Positions 35,905 through 45,289 of a DNA stretch of 64,000 nucleotides are shown in pieces; the first letter of the stretch is position 1, and every line of letters starts with the position of its first letter. Made by a program: the position numbers and the translations under genes. Below the pieces are notes generated by a model. It ran no database searches, was not told where the DNA came from, and saw only the letters and a program-made list of their open reading frames with translations. The DNA is from Methanoregula sp. (GTDB lineage Archaea; Halobacteriota; Methanomicrobia; Methanomicrobiales; Methanospirillaceae): contig JBAZQB010000008.1 of assembly GCA_041645435.1 (NCBI GenBank), positions 1-64,000 of the forward strand. Reading direction: 5' to 3'.

Positions 35905-37170
35905 ATGTTCAGTTTTGAACGTTTCAACGATAATAACCGAACTCCCGTAAGAAAAGGAATCAAAAAAACTGTTTTCACTTACGGGGGTATTACGCATAAG
36001 ATCGGTAACAGATCGGCACGGATCCTGTTAATTGCAGGTACCCTGCTGGCGATTTGTCTCTTTGTTGGTACAGCCAGCGCAATAGCGACAACAGAGTCTA
36101 TGGCAGTATCCGCAAAAGTGTATGTTTCGAATGTTACCTATGATCCCGGATCATTCTACGATGGGGATAAGGCGATTGTTGATATACAAGTTACCAATGG
36201 AAACACCGATACAGGAATTGTTATCAATCATGCACAACTGTCGGATGATACCATCAGGATCGTCAGCAGGCCCTACGATACATCCTCAAATATCGGACCG
36301 GGCCAGACGCGGGATTATATTTTCGAAGTTACTGCGGATGGAAAAGAGGGTTACTACTACCCGACGTTTTCCTTAAGTTTCCTGGAATCTGACAGCCTGT
36401 ATTACCGGACCTTTGTTGAGATTGATAATTCTCTCCCCGAGCTGACGTTCATTGAAAAACCTGACACGTTCTCCGCAGGGAAAAAAGATAAAATTTATGC
36501 CAAAATATCCAATCCCCGCAGTAATGCGGTTGAGAATGTCATAGTTGATATAACCGGTACGGGTACAACGATCAACCCCTCTGAGATATTTATCGGTACA
36601 ATAAATGCGGGGGGAAATGTCCTGGTAAATTTCTCTGTCACTCCGCAACAGCAGACAGATCTCACTCTGAAAGTCACCTACGATAATGGTGATAATACCC
36701 ACACGATGTCAGAATCACTTCCGCTCATATTTGGGGAGAACAAGAAGCAGGCCGATCCTAAAGTGAATAATATCAAGATCACGAAGGTAGGAACGGTCTA
36801 TCACGTGACCGGCGATGTAACAAATGCAGGACTGGAAACCGCAAATGCAGTTACGATTACATCGGGCTCTCCGGCAACTGCCCAGGACCCGTACAAAAAC
36901 TATGTTGTCGGTGTGCTCAAACCGGATGACTTCGGCAGTTTTGAAGTATCGTTTTCCACCGAGAGTACAACAAGCATCCCCCTCCAGATGTCATACAAGG
37001 ATACCGATGGCAACGTGATCACTTCACAACAGAATATCAATCTCGCAACTGCCACATCGTCCGACACGAATACGGCTCAACCCTCAATTCTTCCCATCAT
37101 AGGAGTAATCATCGTCATTGCGCTTGTTGGTGGCGGGTACCTCTACCTGCGAAAACGAAAAGCCGAGTAG
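35905..37170 (+). CDS. COG1361-like surface protein of an ABC export unit
   Basis: From ATG 35905, with GAGGA just upstream, the protein has 421 residues; the frame extends to a TTG at 35893 that would overlap the ribosome site. A hydrophobic segment near residues 40-60 anchors or exports it. Three beta-sandwich domains resembling S-layer/CARDB modules follow (VTNGNTDTGIVINHAQL, DVTNAGLETANAVTI). A C-terminal helix IIGVIIVIALVGGGYLYL precedes RKRKAE. It probably faces the outside as a partner of the MacB-like exporter that follows immediately. Confidence 0.8.
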   Translation: MFSFERFNDNNRTPVRKGIKKTVFTYGGITHKIGNRSARILLIAGTLLAICLFVGTASAIATTESMAVSAKVYVSNVTYDPGSFYDGDKAIVDIQVTNGNTDTGIVINHAQLSDDTIRIVSRPYDTSSNIGPGQTRDYIFEVTADGKEGYYYPTFSLSFLESDSLYYRTFVEIDNSLPELTFIEKPDTFSAGKKDKIYAKISNPRSNAVENVIVDITGTGTTINPSEIFIGTINAGGNVLVNFSVTPQQQTDLTLKVTYDNGDNTHTMSESLPLIFGENKKQADPKVNNIKITKVGTVYHVTGDVTNAGLETANAVTITSGSPATAQDPYKNYVVGVLKPDDFGSFEVSFSTESTTSIPLQMSYKDTDGNVITSQQNINLATATSSDTNTAQPSILPIIGVIIVIALVGGGYLYLRKRKAE

Positions 37171-37183
37171 GATGGGGGATATC

Positions 37184-37849
37184 ATGCAACCGGCCATCCA
37201 GTTCGAGGATGTGGTGAAAATCTACCCTCTCAAGTCGGGGGATGTGACGGCACTCAATCATATCTCATTTGAGGTACAGCGGGGGGAGTTCATCTCGATC
37301 ATGGGACCCTCGGGATCAGGTAAATCAACCCTCCTCACCCTCATGGGATGTCTTGACAAGCCTACTTCCGGGAATATCTCTATGAGCGGGGTCCCGATCC
37401 GGGATATGTCCGACATGGAACTGACCTCCCTGCGCAGGGACCGGATCGGTTTCATCTTCCAGTACTTCAACCTCTTCCCGCTCTTGAACATCATCGAGAA
37501 CGTCAGTTTTCCCCAGATGCTCAAGTCCGGAGTGAACGAGGCACGGGCGCGGGAAGTGCTCCGGGCAGTCCAGCTGGACGAAAAACTCTACACGCATACA
37601 CCCATGGAATTGTCCGGGGGCCAGCAGCAGCGGGTAGCGGTCGCCCGGGCCCTCATCAATGATCCCGACATTCTCCTGTGCGATGAACCCACGGGAAACC
37701 TCGATTCAAAAACGGGGGCCAGTATCATGGAGCTCATGACGGAACTCAACAAAAACGGCGCCACGATCATCGTCGTGACGCACGATCCCAATGTTGCGAA
37801 TTACACGAACCGGACAATACGGATTGTTGACGGGTGCATTGCCTCATGA
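37184..37849 (+). CDS. MacB/LolD-type ABC transporter ATP-binding protein
   Basis: A 221-residue ATPase. Walker A GPSGSGKST, Q-loop FIFQYFNLFPLL, signature LSGGQQQRVA and Walker B ILLCDEPTGNLDS are all intact. GGGGGAT a few bases before ATG 37184 favours this start over ATG 37172. It overlaps the permease gene by four bases. The group handles lipoproteins, antimicrobial peptides or surface proteins rather than solute import. Confidence 0.9.
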   Translation: MQPAIQFEDVVKIYPLKSGDVTALNHISFEVQRGEFISIMGPSGSGKSTLLTLMGCLDKPTSGNISMSGVPIRDMSDMELTSLRRDRIGFIFQYFNLFPLLNIIENVSFPQMLKSGVNEARAREVLRAVQLDEKLYTHTPMELSGGQQQRVAVARALINDPDILLCDEPTGNLDSKTGASIMELMTELNKNGATIIVVTHDPNVANYTNRTIRIVDGCIAS

Positions 37850-39045
37850 TCTTCTGGGAAATTGCAAAGCGCAATCTCCGGATCCATATGCTCCGGTCAA
37901 CCCTTGCGATGCTCGGCATCGTAATCGGGGTCGTTGCTATCGCATCAATGGGAATCCTGGGAAACAGTATGGTTGCGACCGTCTCTGAAAGTCTCTCCTC
38001 GGTAGGAGACAGTGTGATCGTCAGCCCGTATTCTGGCGGGGGTGGCGGGATGGGACCCGGGGGAGGTGGGGGCGGGGTGAGTTCGGTGAACCTGAAACTC
38101 TCCGACCAACAATACCAGCAGATCAAACGAGCCGTAGCTCCCAATGTGGCGATTCCGGTGCTCTCGACATCGGAACGTATGAAAGTGGGTGTTGGCAGTG
38201 ATGATATTGTTGCAACCATCTATGGGGTGGATCCCCAGTATATCCCGGATCTCAACCTGAAGCTGACCGCAGGCGATTATAACAATGCCAATTCAGGATG
38301 TCTTGTAGGTTCCACGTTTGCCAAGGACAATAATATCAAAGTCGGCTCTCGTATTTCCATCGGTAGTGATGGTGAGAAGGGAACGCTCCGCGTCACCGGC
38401 ATCATCGAGGAGCGGGGAATGGCCTTCGATCTCAGTACGGATTCTGCGATTGTGGCAACCCAGGAATGGTTCGATAATACCTACAACCGGAATGACTACG
38501 ATCAGGTTGTTGTCAAGGTAAAAGAGGGGCAGGATACGGCAGTGGTTAAAACCACCATTGAAAAACAGATGAACAAGCGGGACAAGATTGTCAGTGTAAC
38601 GGACAGCAAGGCAACGCTGGCTTCCATATACGAGACGTTTGGCACCATCACGACATTTGTCTCTGCCATAGGGGGAATTTCGATGGTCGTTGCCGGGGTT
38701 TCGATCTTCAATATCATGATGATGTCAGTCAGCGAGCGGATCAAGGAGATCGGCATCATGCGCAGCATCGGCACCCAGAAAAAGGAAGTGATGAGCATGT
38801 TCATCTATGAAGCGGCGATCATCGGGGTTATCGGTAGTGTTGTCGGGGGCATACTGAGCATCCTGGCGGGATATGTCATCAGTGCCCTGATGCTGGGGAC
38901 GACCAAGTACCTTCTCACGACAGCGAATGCACTCTCTGTCGGGGAGGGGATCGGCTTTGGGATTGTGATCTGTCTCGCCTGCGGTATCTACCCGGCATGG
39001 CAGGCAGCGAACTTAAACCCCATCGATGCACTGAGGCACGAGTGA
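37846..39045 (+). CDS. MacB-type ABC transporter permease
   Basis: A 399-residue permease of the MacB/FtsX group: an N-terminal helix, a large extracytoplasmic domain of about 230 residues, and three C-terminal helices with GIMRSIGTQKKEV between them. The extracytoplasmic domain contains an unusual glycine run (GGGGGMGPGGGGGG at about residues 65-79). Start ATG 37846 overlaps the ATPase stop. It likely works with the preceding ATPase and surface protein as a mechanotransmitter exporter. Confidence 0.9.
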   Translation: MIFWEIAKRNLRIHMLRSTLAMLGIVIGVVAIASMGILGNSMVATVSESLSSVGDSVIVSPYSGGGGGMGPGGGGGGVSSVNLKLSDQQYQQIKRAVAPNVAIPVLSTSERMKVGVGSDDIVATIYGVDPQYIPDLNLKLTAGDYNNANSGCLVGSTFAKDNNIKVGSRISIGSDGEKGTLRVTGIIEERGMAFDLSTDSAIVATQEWFDNTYNRNDYDQVVVKVKEGQDTAVVKTTIEKQMNKRDKIVSVTDSKATLASIYETFGTITTFVSAIGGISMVVAGVSIFNIMMMSVSERIKEIGIMRSIGTQKKEVMSMFIYEAAIIGVIGSVVGGILSILAGYVISALMLGTTKYLLTTANALSVGEGIGFGIVICLACGIYPAWQAANLNPIDALRHE

Positions 39046-39058
39046 GAAGAGTGCCACA

Positions 39059-40501
39059 ATGAAACTTTTTTCTTCTCGCGATCAAAAAAATGTCTGCTCC
39101 GCAGAGAATACTCAGGGTGTCACTATCCTGACCGGTGATCCGAAAAAAGCAATTATCTCCTTATCAGGACCGATGATCATCGCAATGCTCCTGATGTCCA
39201 GTTATAACGTCGTGAACGCGATCTGGGTTGTAGGTCTTGGTTCTGATGCTCTGGCTGCCATCGGGTTCGTTTCTCCCATCTTCATGGTTCTCATTGGTCT
39301 GGGGTGCGGTATCGGAGCAGGGGCGACATCGGCTATTGCGCGGAGGATCGGCGCTGGCGACCGTAATGGTGCAAGTAACGGTGCAGTACATGCACTCTTC
39401 ATCTCCCTCATCCTGTCAGCGATCATTACCGTGCCGCTTGTTGTCTTTGCAGAGCCGATAGCCATCCTTTTTGGTGCCGGGGAAACTGCGGTTCTTGCTG
39501 CAGCATATGGGCAGGTTCTTTTCGCCGGTACATTCTTCATCCTTTTTGTCAACATCGCGTACGGAATTCTCCGTGCGGAAGGGGATGCAAAAAGAACGAT
39601 GTATGCCATGGTGGCTGCAACTCTTCTGAATATGGTCCTTGACCCTCTCCTGATCTATGGTCTGGGCCTCGGGATTTCAGGAGCCGCATGGGGCACTATC
39701 ATCTCCCTTGCAGCGGTAACTGTTGTCCTCCTTTACTGGTTCTTTATCGAAAAAAATATGTACGTATGCTTCTCCAGGCAGGTTTTCACCCCGTGTCGAA
39801 GCATGGTTTCAGATATCCTGAACGTGGGAATCCCGGCCAGTGTTGAGTACATGCTGATGTCGGTACTGTGTATAATTCTCAATCTGATCCTCGTTATTGT
39901 AGCCAACACTGACGCTGTAGCGGTCTTTTCCGTCGGATTCAGGGTTGTATCATACGGAATCGTTCCCATTGTTGCAATAGGTATGTCGGTCGTATCGGTT
40001 GTCGGTGCGGCATATGGAGCCCGGCATTATGAGAAGATCCGGGTTGCACACACGTTTTCGATCCTCCTTGGGATTGCTCTTGCTCTCTGCGTCAGTCTCT
40101 TAACCTGGGTGTTTGCATATCCGATTGCCTCCATCTTCTCTTATTCACAGGAAAGCGCCCACCTCTACCCGGGTATTGCCGCATTCATCGGTGTCATGTG
40201 CCTGTTTTATCCATTTGTCCCGCTGGGTCTGATTTCGTCTTCCGTATTTCAGGGAGTCGGTAAAGGACCAACCTCCCTGTTTCTCACGTTCATGAGGAGT
40301 CTTGTGTTTGCCGCAGTTTTTGCGTACATGCTCGCAATCCCTCTAGGTATGGGAGAACAGGGAGTCTGGTGGGGGCTGGTTGCTGGTGAAATACTCGGAG
40401 GTTTGCTGGCATTTGCCTGGGCGCGAATGTACCTTTCACAACTGGACCGCTTGAATGGGGAAGAAACTCCCCTCCAAAAGGGGGAACCGGAAACCACTTG
40501 A
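39059..40501 (+). CDS. MATE-family efflux transporter
   Basis: A 480-residue protein with twelve predicted helices in two homologous halves, typical of MATE multidrug/Na+ or H+ antiporters (GLGSDALAAIGFVSPIF, GIGAGATSAIARRIGAG, AEGDAKRTMYAM). It begins 13 bases after the ABC permease and is probably in the same TrmB-controlled unit, which then combines two different export mechanisms. The substrate is unknown. Confidence 0.88.
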   Translation: MKLFSSRDQKNVCSAENTQGVTILTGDPKKAIISLSGPMIIAMLLMSSYNVVNAIWVVGLGSDALAAIGFVSPIFMVLIGLGCGIGAGATSAIARRIGAGDRNGASNGAVHALFISLILSAIITVPLVVFAEPIAILFGAGETAVLAAAYGQVLFAGTFFILFVNIAYGILRAEGDAKRTMYAMVAATLLNMVLDPLLIYGLGLGISGAAWGTIISLAAVTVVLLYWFFIEKNMYVCFSRQVFTPCRSMVSDILNVGIPASVEYMLMSVLCIILNLILVIVANTDAVAVFSVGFRVVSYGIVPIVAIGMSVVSVVGAAYGARHYEKIRVAHTFSILLGIALALCVSLLTWVFAYPIASIFSYSQESAHLYPGIAAFIGVMCLFYPFVPLGLISSSVFQGVGKGPTSLFLTFMRSLVFAAVFAYMLAIPLGMGEQGVWWGLVAGEILGGLLAFAWARMYLSQLDRLNGEETPLQKGEPETT

Positions 40502-40856
40502 AAAAAGACGACCCGCAGGATCAAAAATGTTGAGGGAATACACATGAAACAGTACCGTTAAATCTAAAAAAAGGATTCTGGAACGTTATACCCGGGGATA
40601 CTGGCAACTGGTATAGAATCAGGATGAGGACCCCTCACAAGGTTAAGAACAACAAACACCCGGCCCGGGACAGCAGGACGACCGGATCACGTTGTTCCTG
40701 CGGGCAATCCTGGCTAAAACCCTGCCTTGTGGGGTCTGACAATACAACAAATGAACCTGTTTTTACCCTCTCTGTCATATGCCGGTACCGGGGACGAAAT
40801 TCCTTGACTCAGATTATCATCAACCCTTTTATCACATTACCCCCACATTTCTAAGT
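40502..40856. other. Intergenic region before the parvulin gene
   Basis: About 355 bases without a convincing gene. A 76-codon frame at 40624-40854 has no ribosome site and an unlikely composition. The A/T-rich stretch CTTTTATCACATT at about 40828 may hold the parvulin promoter. Confidence 0.35.
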
Positions 40857-41138
40857 ATGGCACAACAGGCACGTGCATCCCATATCCTTGTAAAGACCGA
40901 AGATGAAGCAAACAAGATCATGAAACGACTCGCTGACGGCGAAGATTTTGCTGCCGTTGCCAAGCGGTTCTCATCCTGCCCATCCGGAAAGAAAGGGGGA
41001 GACCTCGGCTGGTTCGGCAAGGGCATGATGGTTCCCGAGTTTGAACAGATCGCGTTTACCGAGGAAGTTGGCAAGGTCGTCGGCCCGGTCAAGACCCAGT
41101 TCGGCTTCCACGTCATCAAAGTGACCGGCAAGAAATAA
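40857..41138 (+). CDS. Parvulin-type peptidyl-prolyl isomerase
   Basis: A single-domain parvulin of 93 residues from ATG 40857. Core motifs are ASHILVKTEDEA, FAAVAKRFSSCPSGKKGGDLGWFGKG, FEQIAFT and FGFHVIKV. It catalyses cis-trans isomerisation of Xaa-Pro bonds. No signal peptide is seen, so it is cytoplasmic like the small archaeal parvulins (PinA type). A downstream T-rich stretch (TTTTTTTT near 41137) may end transcription. Confidence 0.92.
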   Translation: MAQQARASHILVKTEDEANKIMKRLADGEDFAAVAKRFSSCPSGKKGGDLGWFGKGMMVPEFEQIAFTEEVGKVVGPVKTQFGFHVIKVTGKK

Positions 41139-41158
41139 TTTTTTTTAGGCATACGGTC

Positions 41159-41977
41159 ATGGACACAAAATTTCTTCTGGGCATTGGTCTTGCGATAGTG
41201 CTCGTTTTCTGCGGCGCAGCGGTCTACACGACCTTTTCCAAACTGCCGGCCGCTTCAGGAAAACCTGAAGATCAAGAAACCCTCTACCAGGTCTCGACCA
41301 TTGACGCCCTGATGCAGGGAGTGTACGATGGCGTCCAGCCGGTCGGGGAGATGAAAAAGCACGGGGACTTCGGGATCGGTACGTTCGATGCCCTTGATGG
41401 TGAGATGATCGTGATTGACGGAAAGGTATACCAGGCCAAATCTGACGGCGGGGTATACGCGGTCATGGACAACGCCACCACACCCTTTGCCACGGTGACT
41501 CACTTCAACCGCGACTTTTCCGTGAGCACCGGCCGGCCCATGAATTTCTCTGAATTCTCAACGGAGATGAGCGCCCGGTTACCCACACAGAACATGATCT
41601 ACGCGGTACGGATGGAGGGCACATTTCCTTCCGTAAAGGTGCGGGCGATACCTGCACAGCAGAAACCCTACCCCACGCTCACGGAAGCGGCAAAGAACCA
41701 GTCGGTCTACACGTATGCAAATACCAAAGGCACGGTAGTCGGGTTCTATACCCCGGCATTTTTCAAAGGTCTCAATGTCGCGGGCTACCACCTGCATTTC
41801 ATCAGCGGGGACCGGCGCACGGGCGGCCATATCCTGGATTTCTCGGTACCGGTAAACGCAACGGTGGAGTATGACGTCACCCCGGCATTTGCAATGCCGC
41901 TGCCGACCAGCGGTGCATTCACCGGAGTCGATCTCTCGCAGGACCTGAGTAAGGAGCTCGCAAAGATCGAATCGTAG
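41159..41977 (+). CDS. Alpha-acetolactate decarboxylase, exported or membrane-anchored
   Basis: Converts 2-acetolactate to acetoin. The 272-residue protein has the family pattern QVSTIDALMQGVYDG, GDFGIGTFDALDGEM and the zinc histidines in YHLHFISGDRRTGGHILDF. Unusually it begins with a hydrophobic segment (FLLGIGLAIVLVFCGAAVY), implying export or anchoring outside the membrane. In bacteria similar signal-bearing versions exist. No acetolactate synthase is adjacent. The physiological role in a methanogen is unclear. Confidence 0.9.
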   Translation: MDTKFLLGIGLAIVLVFCGAAVYTTFSKLPAASGKPEDQETLYQVSTIDALMQGVYDGVQPVGEMKKHGDFGIGTFDALDGEMIVIDGKVYQAKSDGGVYAVMDNATTPFATVTHFNRDFSVSTGRPMNFSEFSTEMSARLPTQNMIYAVRMEGTFPSVKVRAIPAQQKPYPTLTEAAKNQSVYTYANTKGTVVGFYTPAFFKGLNVAGYHLHFISGDRRTGGHILDFSVPVNATVEYDVTPAFAMPLPTSGAFTGVDLSQDLSKELAKIES

Positions 41978-42067
41978 TCCGGATCTTCTTTTTTTTACGA
42001 GCATTTTTTTGACCAGCAGCACGCATATGATTGGTACAACGCTCATCCGGCACACCAGGCACCAACC

Positions 42068-42439
42068 ATGATCATACGCGGAATCAAAAAAGAACTTCTC
42101 TTACTGCTCCTCGAACTGGGACGTGACTCCCACCCCAACGAGTTCGTGGCCCTTCTTAAGGAGAACAACGGGGTGATCGAGGAACTCAACATGGTTCCGG
42201 GCACGATTACCGGTGAAGATTCTGCGTCGGTCTTCTTTGATATGATGCCGCTGGACACCCACCTTGCGGGAAGTGCCCACAGCCACCCGAACGGCGTGCT
42301 TCACCCTTCTGATGCAGACGTTCATTTCTTCCCGCGGGCCGGGCGGTTCCACCTGATCATCGGTCACCCGTACCGCTCAAGCGACTGGCAATGCTTCAGT
42401 GCTGACGGTGAACCGTGCAAGCTCGAGGTGATTGCATGA
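42068..42439 (+). CDS. JAMM/MPN+ metalloprotease-like protein
   Basis: A 123-residue Mov34/MPN domain protein with the JAMM metal site: H71-S-H73-P followed by S81-D-A-D84. E26 is the likely catalytic glutamate. Archaeal relatives include desampylases that remove SAMP ubiquitin-like modifiers. Whether this one acts on SAMP conjugates is not shown. The start of ribL overlaps its stop by four bases. Confidence 0.82.
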   Translation: MIIRGIKKELLLLLLELGRDSHPNEFVALLKENNGVIEELNMVPGTITGEDSASVFFDMMPLDTHLAGSAHSHPNGVLHPSDADVHFFPRAGRFHLIIGHPYRSSDWQCFSADGEPCKLEVIA

Positions 42440-42882
42440 GTATCCGCCGCGTTGTCGCCACCGGTACCTTTGACATCCTGCACCCGGGACACCTGTTCTA
42501 CTTAGAAGAATCAAAAAAACTCGGTGACGAACTCTGGGTGATCGTAGCCCGCGATATCAACGTGAAGCACAAGCCAAAACCGATCCTTCCGGATGACCAG
42601 CGGTGTGTGATGGTGGCGTCCTTAAAACCGGTCGATCATGCAATTCTTGGCGACAAAACGGATATGTTCCGCCCGATTGAAGAGATCCAGCCGGCGGTGA
42701 TCACGATCGGGTACGACCAGATGTTTGACGAGGAAAAACTCCGCGAGCAGCTTTCGGCACGGAACCTCGCTCCCGAAATTGTGCGCATTGGAAAATATGC
42801 TGACGGGGCTCTCTGCAGTTCCCGGGTCGTTGTGCAGCAGATTGTTGCAAAACGGGGAGATCCCCCGGCACCCGGCAAGTGA
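42436..42882 (+). CDS. ribL: FAD synthase (archaeal RibL)
   Basis: An archaeal FMN adenylyltransferase making FAD. The 148-residue protein from ATG 42436 shows the nucleotidyltransferase motif GTFDILHPGHLFYLEESKKLG and a late SSRVV (ISSTKI-like) motif. It is close to characterised Methanocaldococcus RibL by length and motif. Cysteines in YADGALCSSRVV are conserved in the group. It is translationally coupled to the JAMM gene. Confidence 0.87.
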   Translation: MSIRRVVATGTFDILHPGHLFYLEESKKLGDELWVIVARDINVKHKPKPILPDDQRCVMVASLKPVDHAILGDKTDMFRPIEEIQPAVITIGYDQMFDEEKLREQLSARNLAPEIVRIGKYADGALCSSRVVVQQIVAKRGDPPAPGK

Positions 42883-42989
42883 TTCCTCGTAGTCCCGCTA
42901 AAAAAAAAGCCGGATATCATCCTTTTTCATCAACAGCCAGCTGGCACAAATGTTTATGGTCTCACACCGGGATTCACTCCCATGGAGTG

Positions 42990-43643
42990 ATGCAGGTGAT
43001 ACCGGATGTCGGACAGGAGATAGAAAAACTCAGGGATCTTGCCGCAGCAAAGGGAGTGCAGGTTACCGAAATTTCCCCGGAACAGATCGTTGTGGCACAG
43101 TGGGTGCGCTTCAAGTGCCGGTACGGGTGTAAGGGGTACGGGAAACATTTTGGCTGCCCACCGTACGCACCCTCTCCCGACCAGACACAGTGCATGGTCA
43201 ATGAATACAAAAAGGGACTGCTCCTGAGGTTTGACGGTGTGCCCGGCCACGGGGATTTCGGCCCCGATGATATTCCGGACGACTTCCATGACTGGTTCCG
43301 GGATCTCATCCTGTGGGTGAACGGAACGGTCCATGATCTTGAGAAGACTGCGTTCTATGATGGTTTTTACAAGGCGTTCGGGTTTGGCGGGTATCCCTGC
43401 ATCTGGTGCGAGCACCAGCACTGTGTGGCAGAAGAATCACCGGGGATCGTGGACGAAAGCCTGAGGCGAAAGTGCCGGCATATGGATCTCGTGCGCCCGA
43501 GCATGGAGGCTGCGGGCATCGACGTGTTTGGCACGGCAAAAAATGTGGGCTGGATGCTGGAGACGATACCCTGCAAAAATAAAGAGTATGGGAAGATTAT
43601 GCACGGAAAAATCCACTCGATCGCCCTTCTGCTCCTTGACTGA
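42990..43643 (+). CDS. DUF2284 metal-binding protein
   Basis: A 217-residue protein with cysteine-rich motifs CRYGCKGYGKHFGCPPYAP, YPCIWCEHQHC and a final ETIPC, as in DUF2284 proteins, thought to bind an Fe-S cluster or zinc. ATG 42990 follows GGAG by only two bases; a GTG at 42996 is better spaced and could be the real start. The longer frame from 42879 is not protein-like at its beginning. The function is unknown. Confidence 0.8.
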   Translation: MQVIPDVGQEIEKLRDLAAAKGVQVTEISPEQIVVAQWVRFKCRYGCKGYGKHFGCPPYAPSPDQTQCMVNEYKKGLLLRFDGVPGHGDFGPDDIPDDFHDWFRDLILWVNGTVHDLEKTAFYDGFYKAFGFGGYPCIWCEHQHCVAEESPGIVDESLRRKCRHMDLVRPSMEAAGIDVFGTAKNVGWMLETIPCKNKEYGKIMHGKIHSIALLLLD

Positions 43644-43661
43644 GAGAAGGGAGAGAAAAGA

Positions 43662-44795
43662 TCAGTGCGGCCGCCGCGTTAATGCCTTGTGCCTGCTGTG
43701 ACTCACGAGCCCGCGACGCAGTATGCCGCTGTATTTTGCCATGAATGATCCGACAATGGAAGTCACGATCACCATCGCTGCAATCGTCGTGCCCACCAGC
43801 GGGGATCCATAGAGCACCGCAAGCGCAATCGAAAACTCTCCCCTCGCTATGGTGTTCGCCCATATTTCAAGACCGGAGAGGGCGGAATCGTGAATGAATA
43901 TTCCCGTGAGCAGGCCGGATATCAGCTTGCTGGCCACGGCAAGAATGCTGATCGCCCCGATAACAAACCAGTTGGCCCCGCCGGAGAAATCCACGGTAAC
44001 CCCGAAGAAGACAAAGAAGACCACTAAAAATACATCCTTGAACGGGCGGGCATGCTGCTCGAAAGCATCCGGATCCGTTGTTGCGAATGCAACCCCCAGC
44101 GCGATCACCATCATTGTCTCGGGCACACCCAGGTACATCGAGAAGGAAGCGGTGGTAAGTACCGCAGCAAACGTAAAGAGGATGGGGAGTTCGTCATCCC
44201 TGTCGAGAATAGAGATGAGAAATTCCTTGCCATAATGGGCGAGTGCATAGAGTATGCCGAGGACTGCGAGAATCTTTGCAAAGAAGATGATCAGGTTCTG
44301 GTTGCCGGCAGAGAGGAGCGCAAGGAAAATGATCAGCACGAGATCTTCGAACACCATGAGCCAGATGACGGTGTCGGACTCACGAAGCATCAGCTTCCGG
44401 TTCTCGATCAATGACGTGAGTGCCATCGCGGTGCTCGAGATATAGAAAGCTGACGCGATGATGAGCGATTCCGTGAACGAAAAGCCGAGCAGGTACGCTG
44501 CAGCAAACCCGATGATCATGTTGACATTGAGATCGATGATCCCGCTGGTCAGGACCGCGGTCCGGTTCGATGCGATCCGTTCCGGTTTCAGGCCAAGTCC
44601 CATGAAGAACAATAAGAAGATCAGCCCCATCTCAGAGAAGAACTGACTGATCTCATTGTTCGTCAGCATCCCCCCGCCAGCCTTTCCTAACAGGACCCCC
44701 GCAAGGATATAGAACGGAATGGCGGGGATCGAAAGATACTTGGTCACGAGAGCAAGGACCAGGCAGACAAAGAGCGCAACTATGAGACTTTCCAT
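43662..44795 (-). CDS. CPA2-family cation:proton antiporter (KhtU-like)
   Basis: A 377-residue membrane protein with eleven or twelve helices. CPA2 features include FFMGLGLKPERI and FVFFGVTVDFSGGANWF. It likely exchanges K+ or Na+ for H+. It starts at the last base of the TrkA-C protein gene (TAATG), as in KhtTU pairs, where KhtT gates KhtU. It is convergent with the DUF2284 gene. Confidence 0.88.
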   Translation of the reverse strand: MESLIVALFVCLVLALVTKYLSIPAIPFYILAGVLLGKAGGGMLTNNEISQFFSEMGLIFLLFFMGLGLKPERIASNRTAVLTSGIIDLNVNMIIGFAAAYLLGFSFTESLIIASAFYISSTAMALTSLIENRKLMLRESDTVIWLMVFEDLVLIIFLALLSAGNQNLIIFFAKILAVLGILYALAHYGKEFLISILDRDDELPILFTFAAVLTTASFSMYLGVPETMMVIALGVAFATTDPDAFEQHARPFKDVFLVVFFVFFGVTVDFSGGANWFVIGAISILAVASKLISGLLTGIFIHDSALSGLEIWANTIARGEFSIALAVLYGSPLVGTTIAAMVIVTSIVGSFMAKYSGILRRGLVSHSRHKALTRRPH

Positions 44796-45289
44796 TAATT
44801 CACCATAATTTCGCGCTCGAACTTTTTGATCTGGTCACTCTCACCAATAACCAGTGCCGCATCGCCCTCTTCAAACACAAACGTGGGCGGCGGGTTGATG
44901 ATATTCCGGTCATGCCGGCAGACCGCGATCACGGTCGCACCGGTCTTTGCCCGGATCTGGAGATCTTCAATCGTCTTTCCCACCACAGCGGCAGTGACAA
45001 AGAACGTGTGGATGGTAATCCGGAGATCGGCAAGTGCGGAGAAGGCGATCTCAACGCTCTCCTGGTCAGCTTCAATAATCGCCCCCGTAAGGATATTTCC
45101 CAGCCTCCGCGCTTCAACCGGTGACATCTCCGCTGCACTGGGAGTCCTGCAGCCTTTCTGGAGGGTGTACATCTGGACAGCGCCGGTTTTGGTGAAAAAA
45201 ATGGCGACCGTATCACCCTTGTCAGTCTCAAATTCGTATTTAGTTCCAACACCGGGAAGATTCAGAGAGCGGAGTGCCATAGCAGACAT
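44795..45289 (-). CDS. TrkA-C domain regulatory subunit (KhtT-like)
   Basis: A 164-residue cytoplasmic protein: an N-terminal region of about 75 residues like KhtT (LNLPGVGTKYEFETDKGDTVAIFF) and a C-terminal RCK-C/TrkA-C domain (VGKTIEDLQIRAKTGATVIAVCR ... FEEGDAALVIGESDQIKKFE). RCK-C domains bind nucleotides or ions and gate partner transporters. It is coupled to the antiporter that follows. Confidence 0.87.
   Translation of the reverse strand: MSAMALRSLNLPGVGTKYEFETDKGDTVAIFFTKTGAVQMYTLQKGCRTPSAAEMSPVEARRLGNILTGAIIEADQESVEIAFSALADLRITIHTFFVTAAVVGKTIEDLQIRAKTGATVIAVCRHDRNIINPPPTFVFEEGDAALVIGESDQIKKFEREIMVN

Noticed and set aside
40624..40854. 76-codon plus-strand frame before the parvulin gene
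   Set aside because: There is no ribosome site, the composition is not protein-like and it overlaps the likely parvulin promoter.
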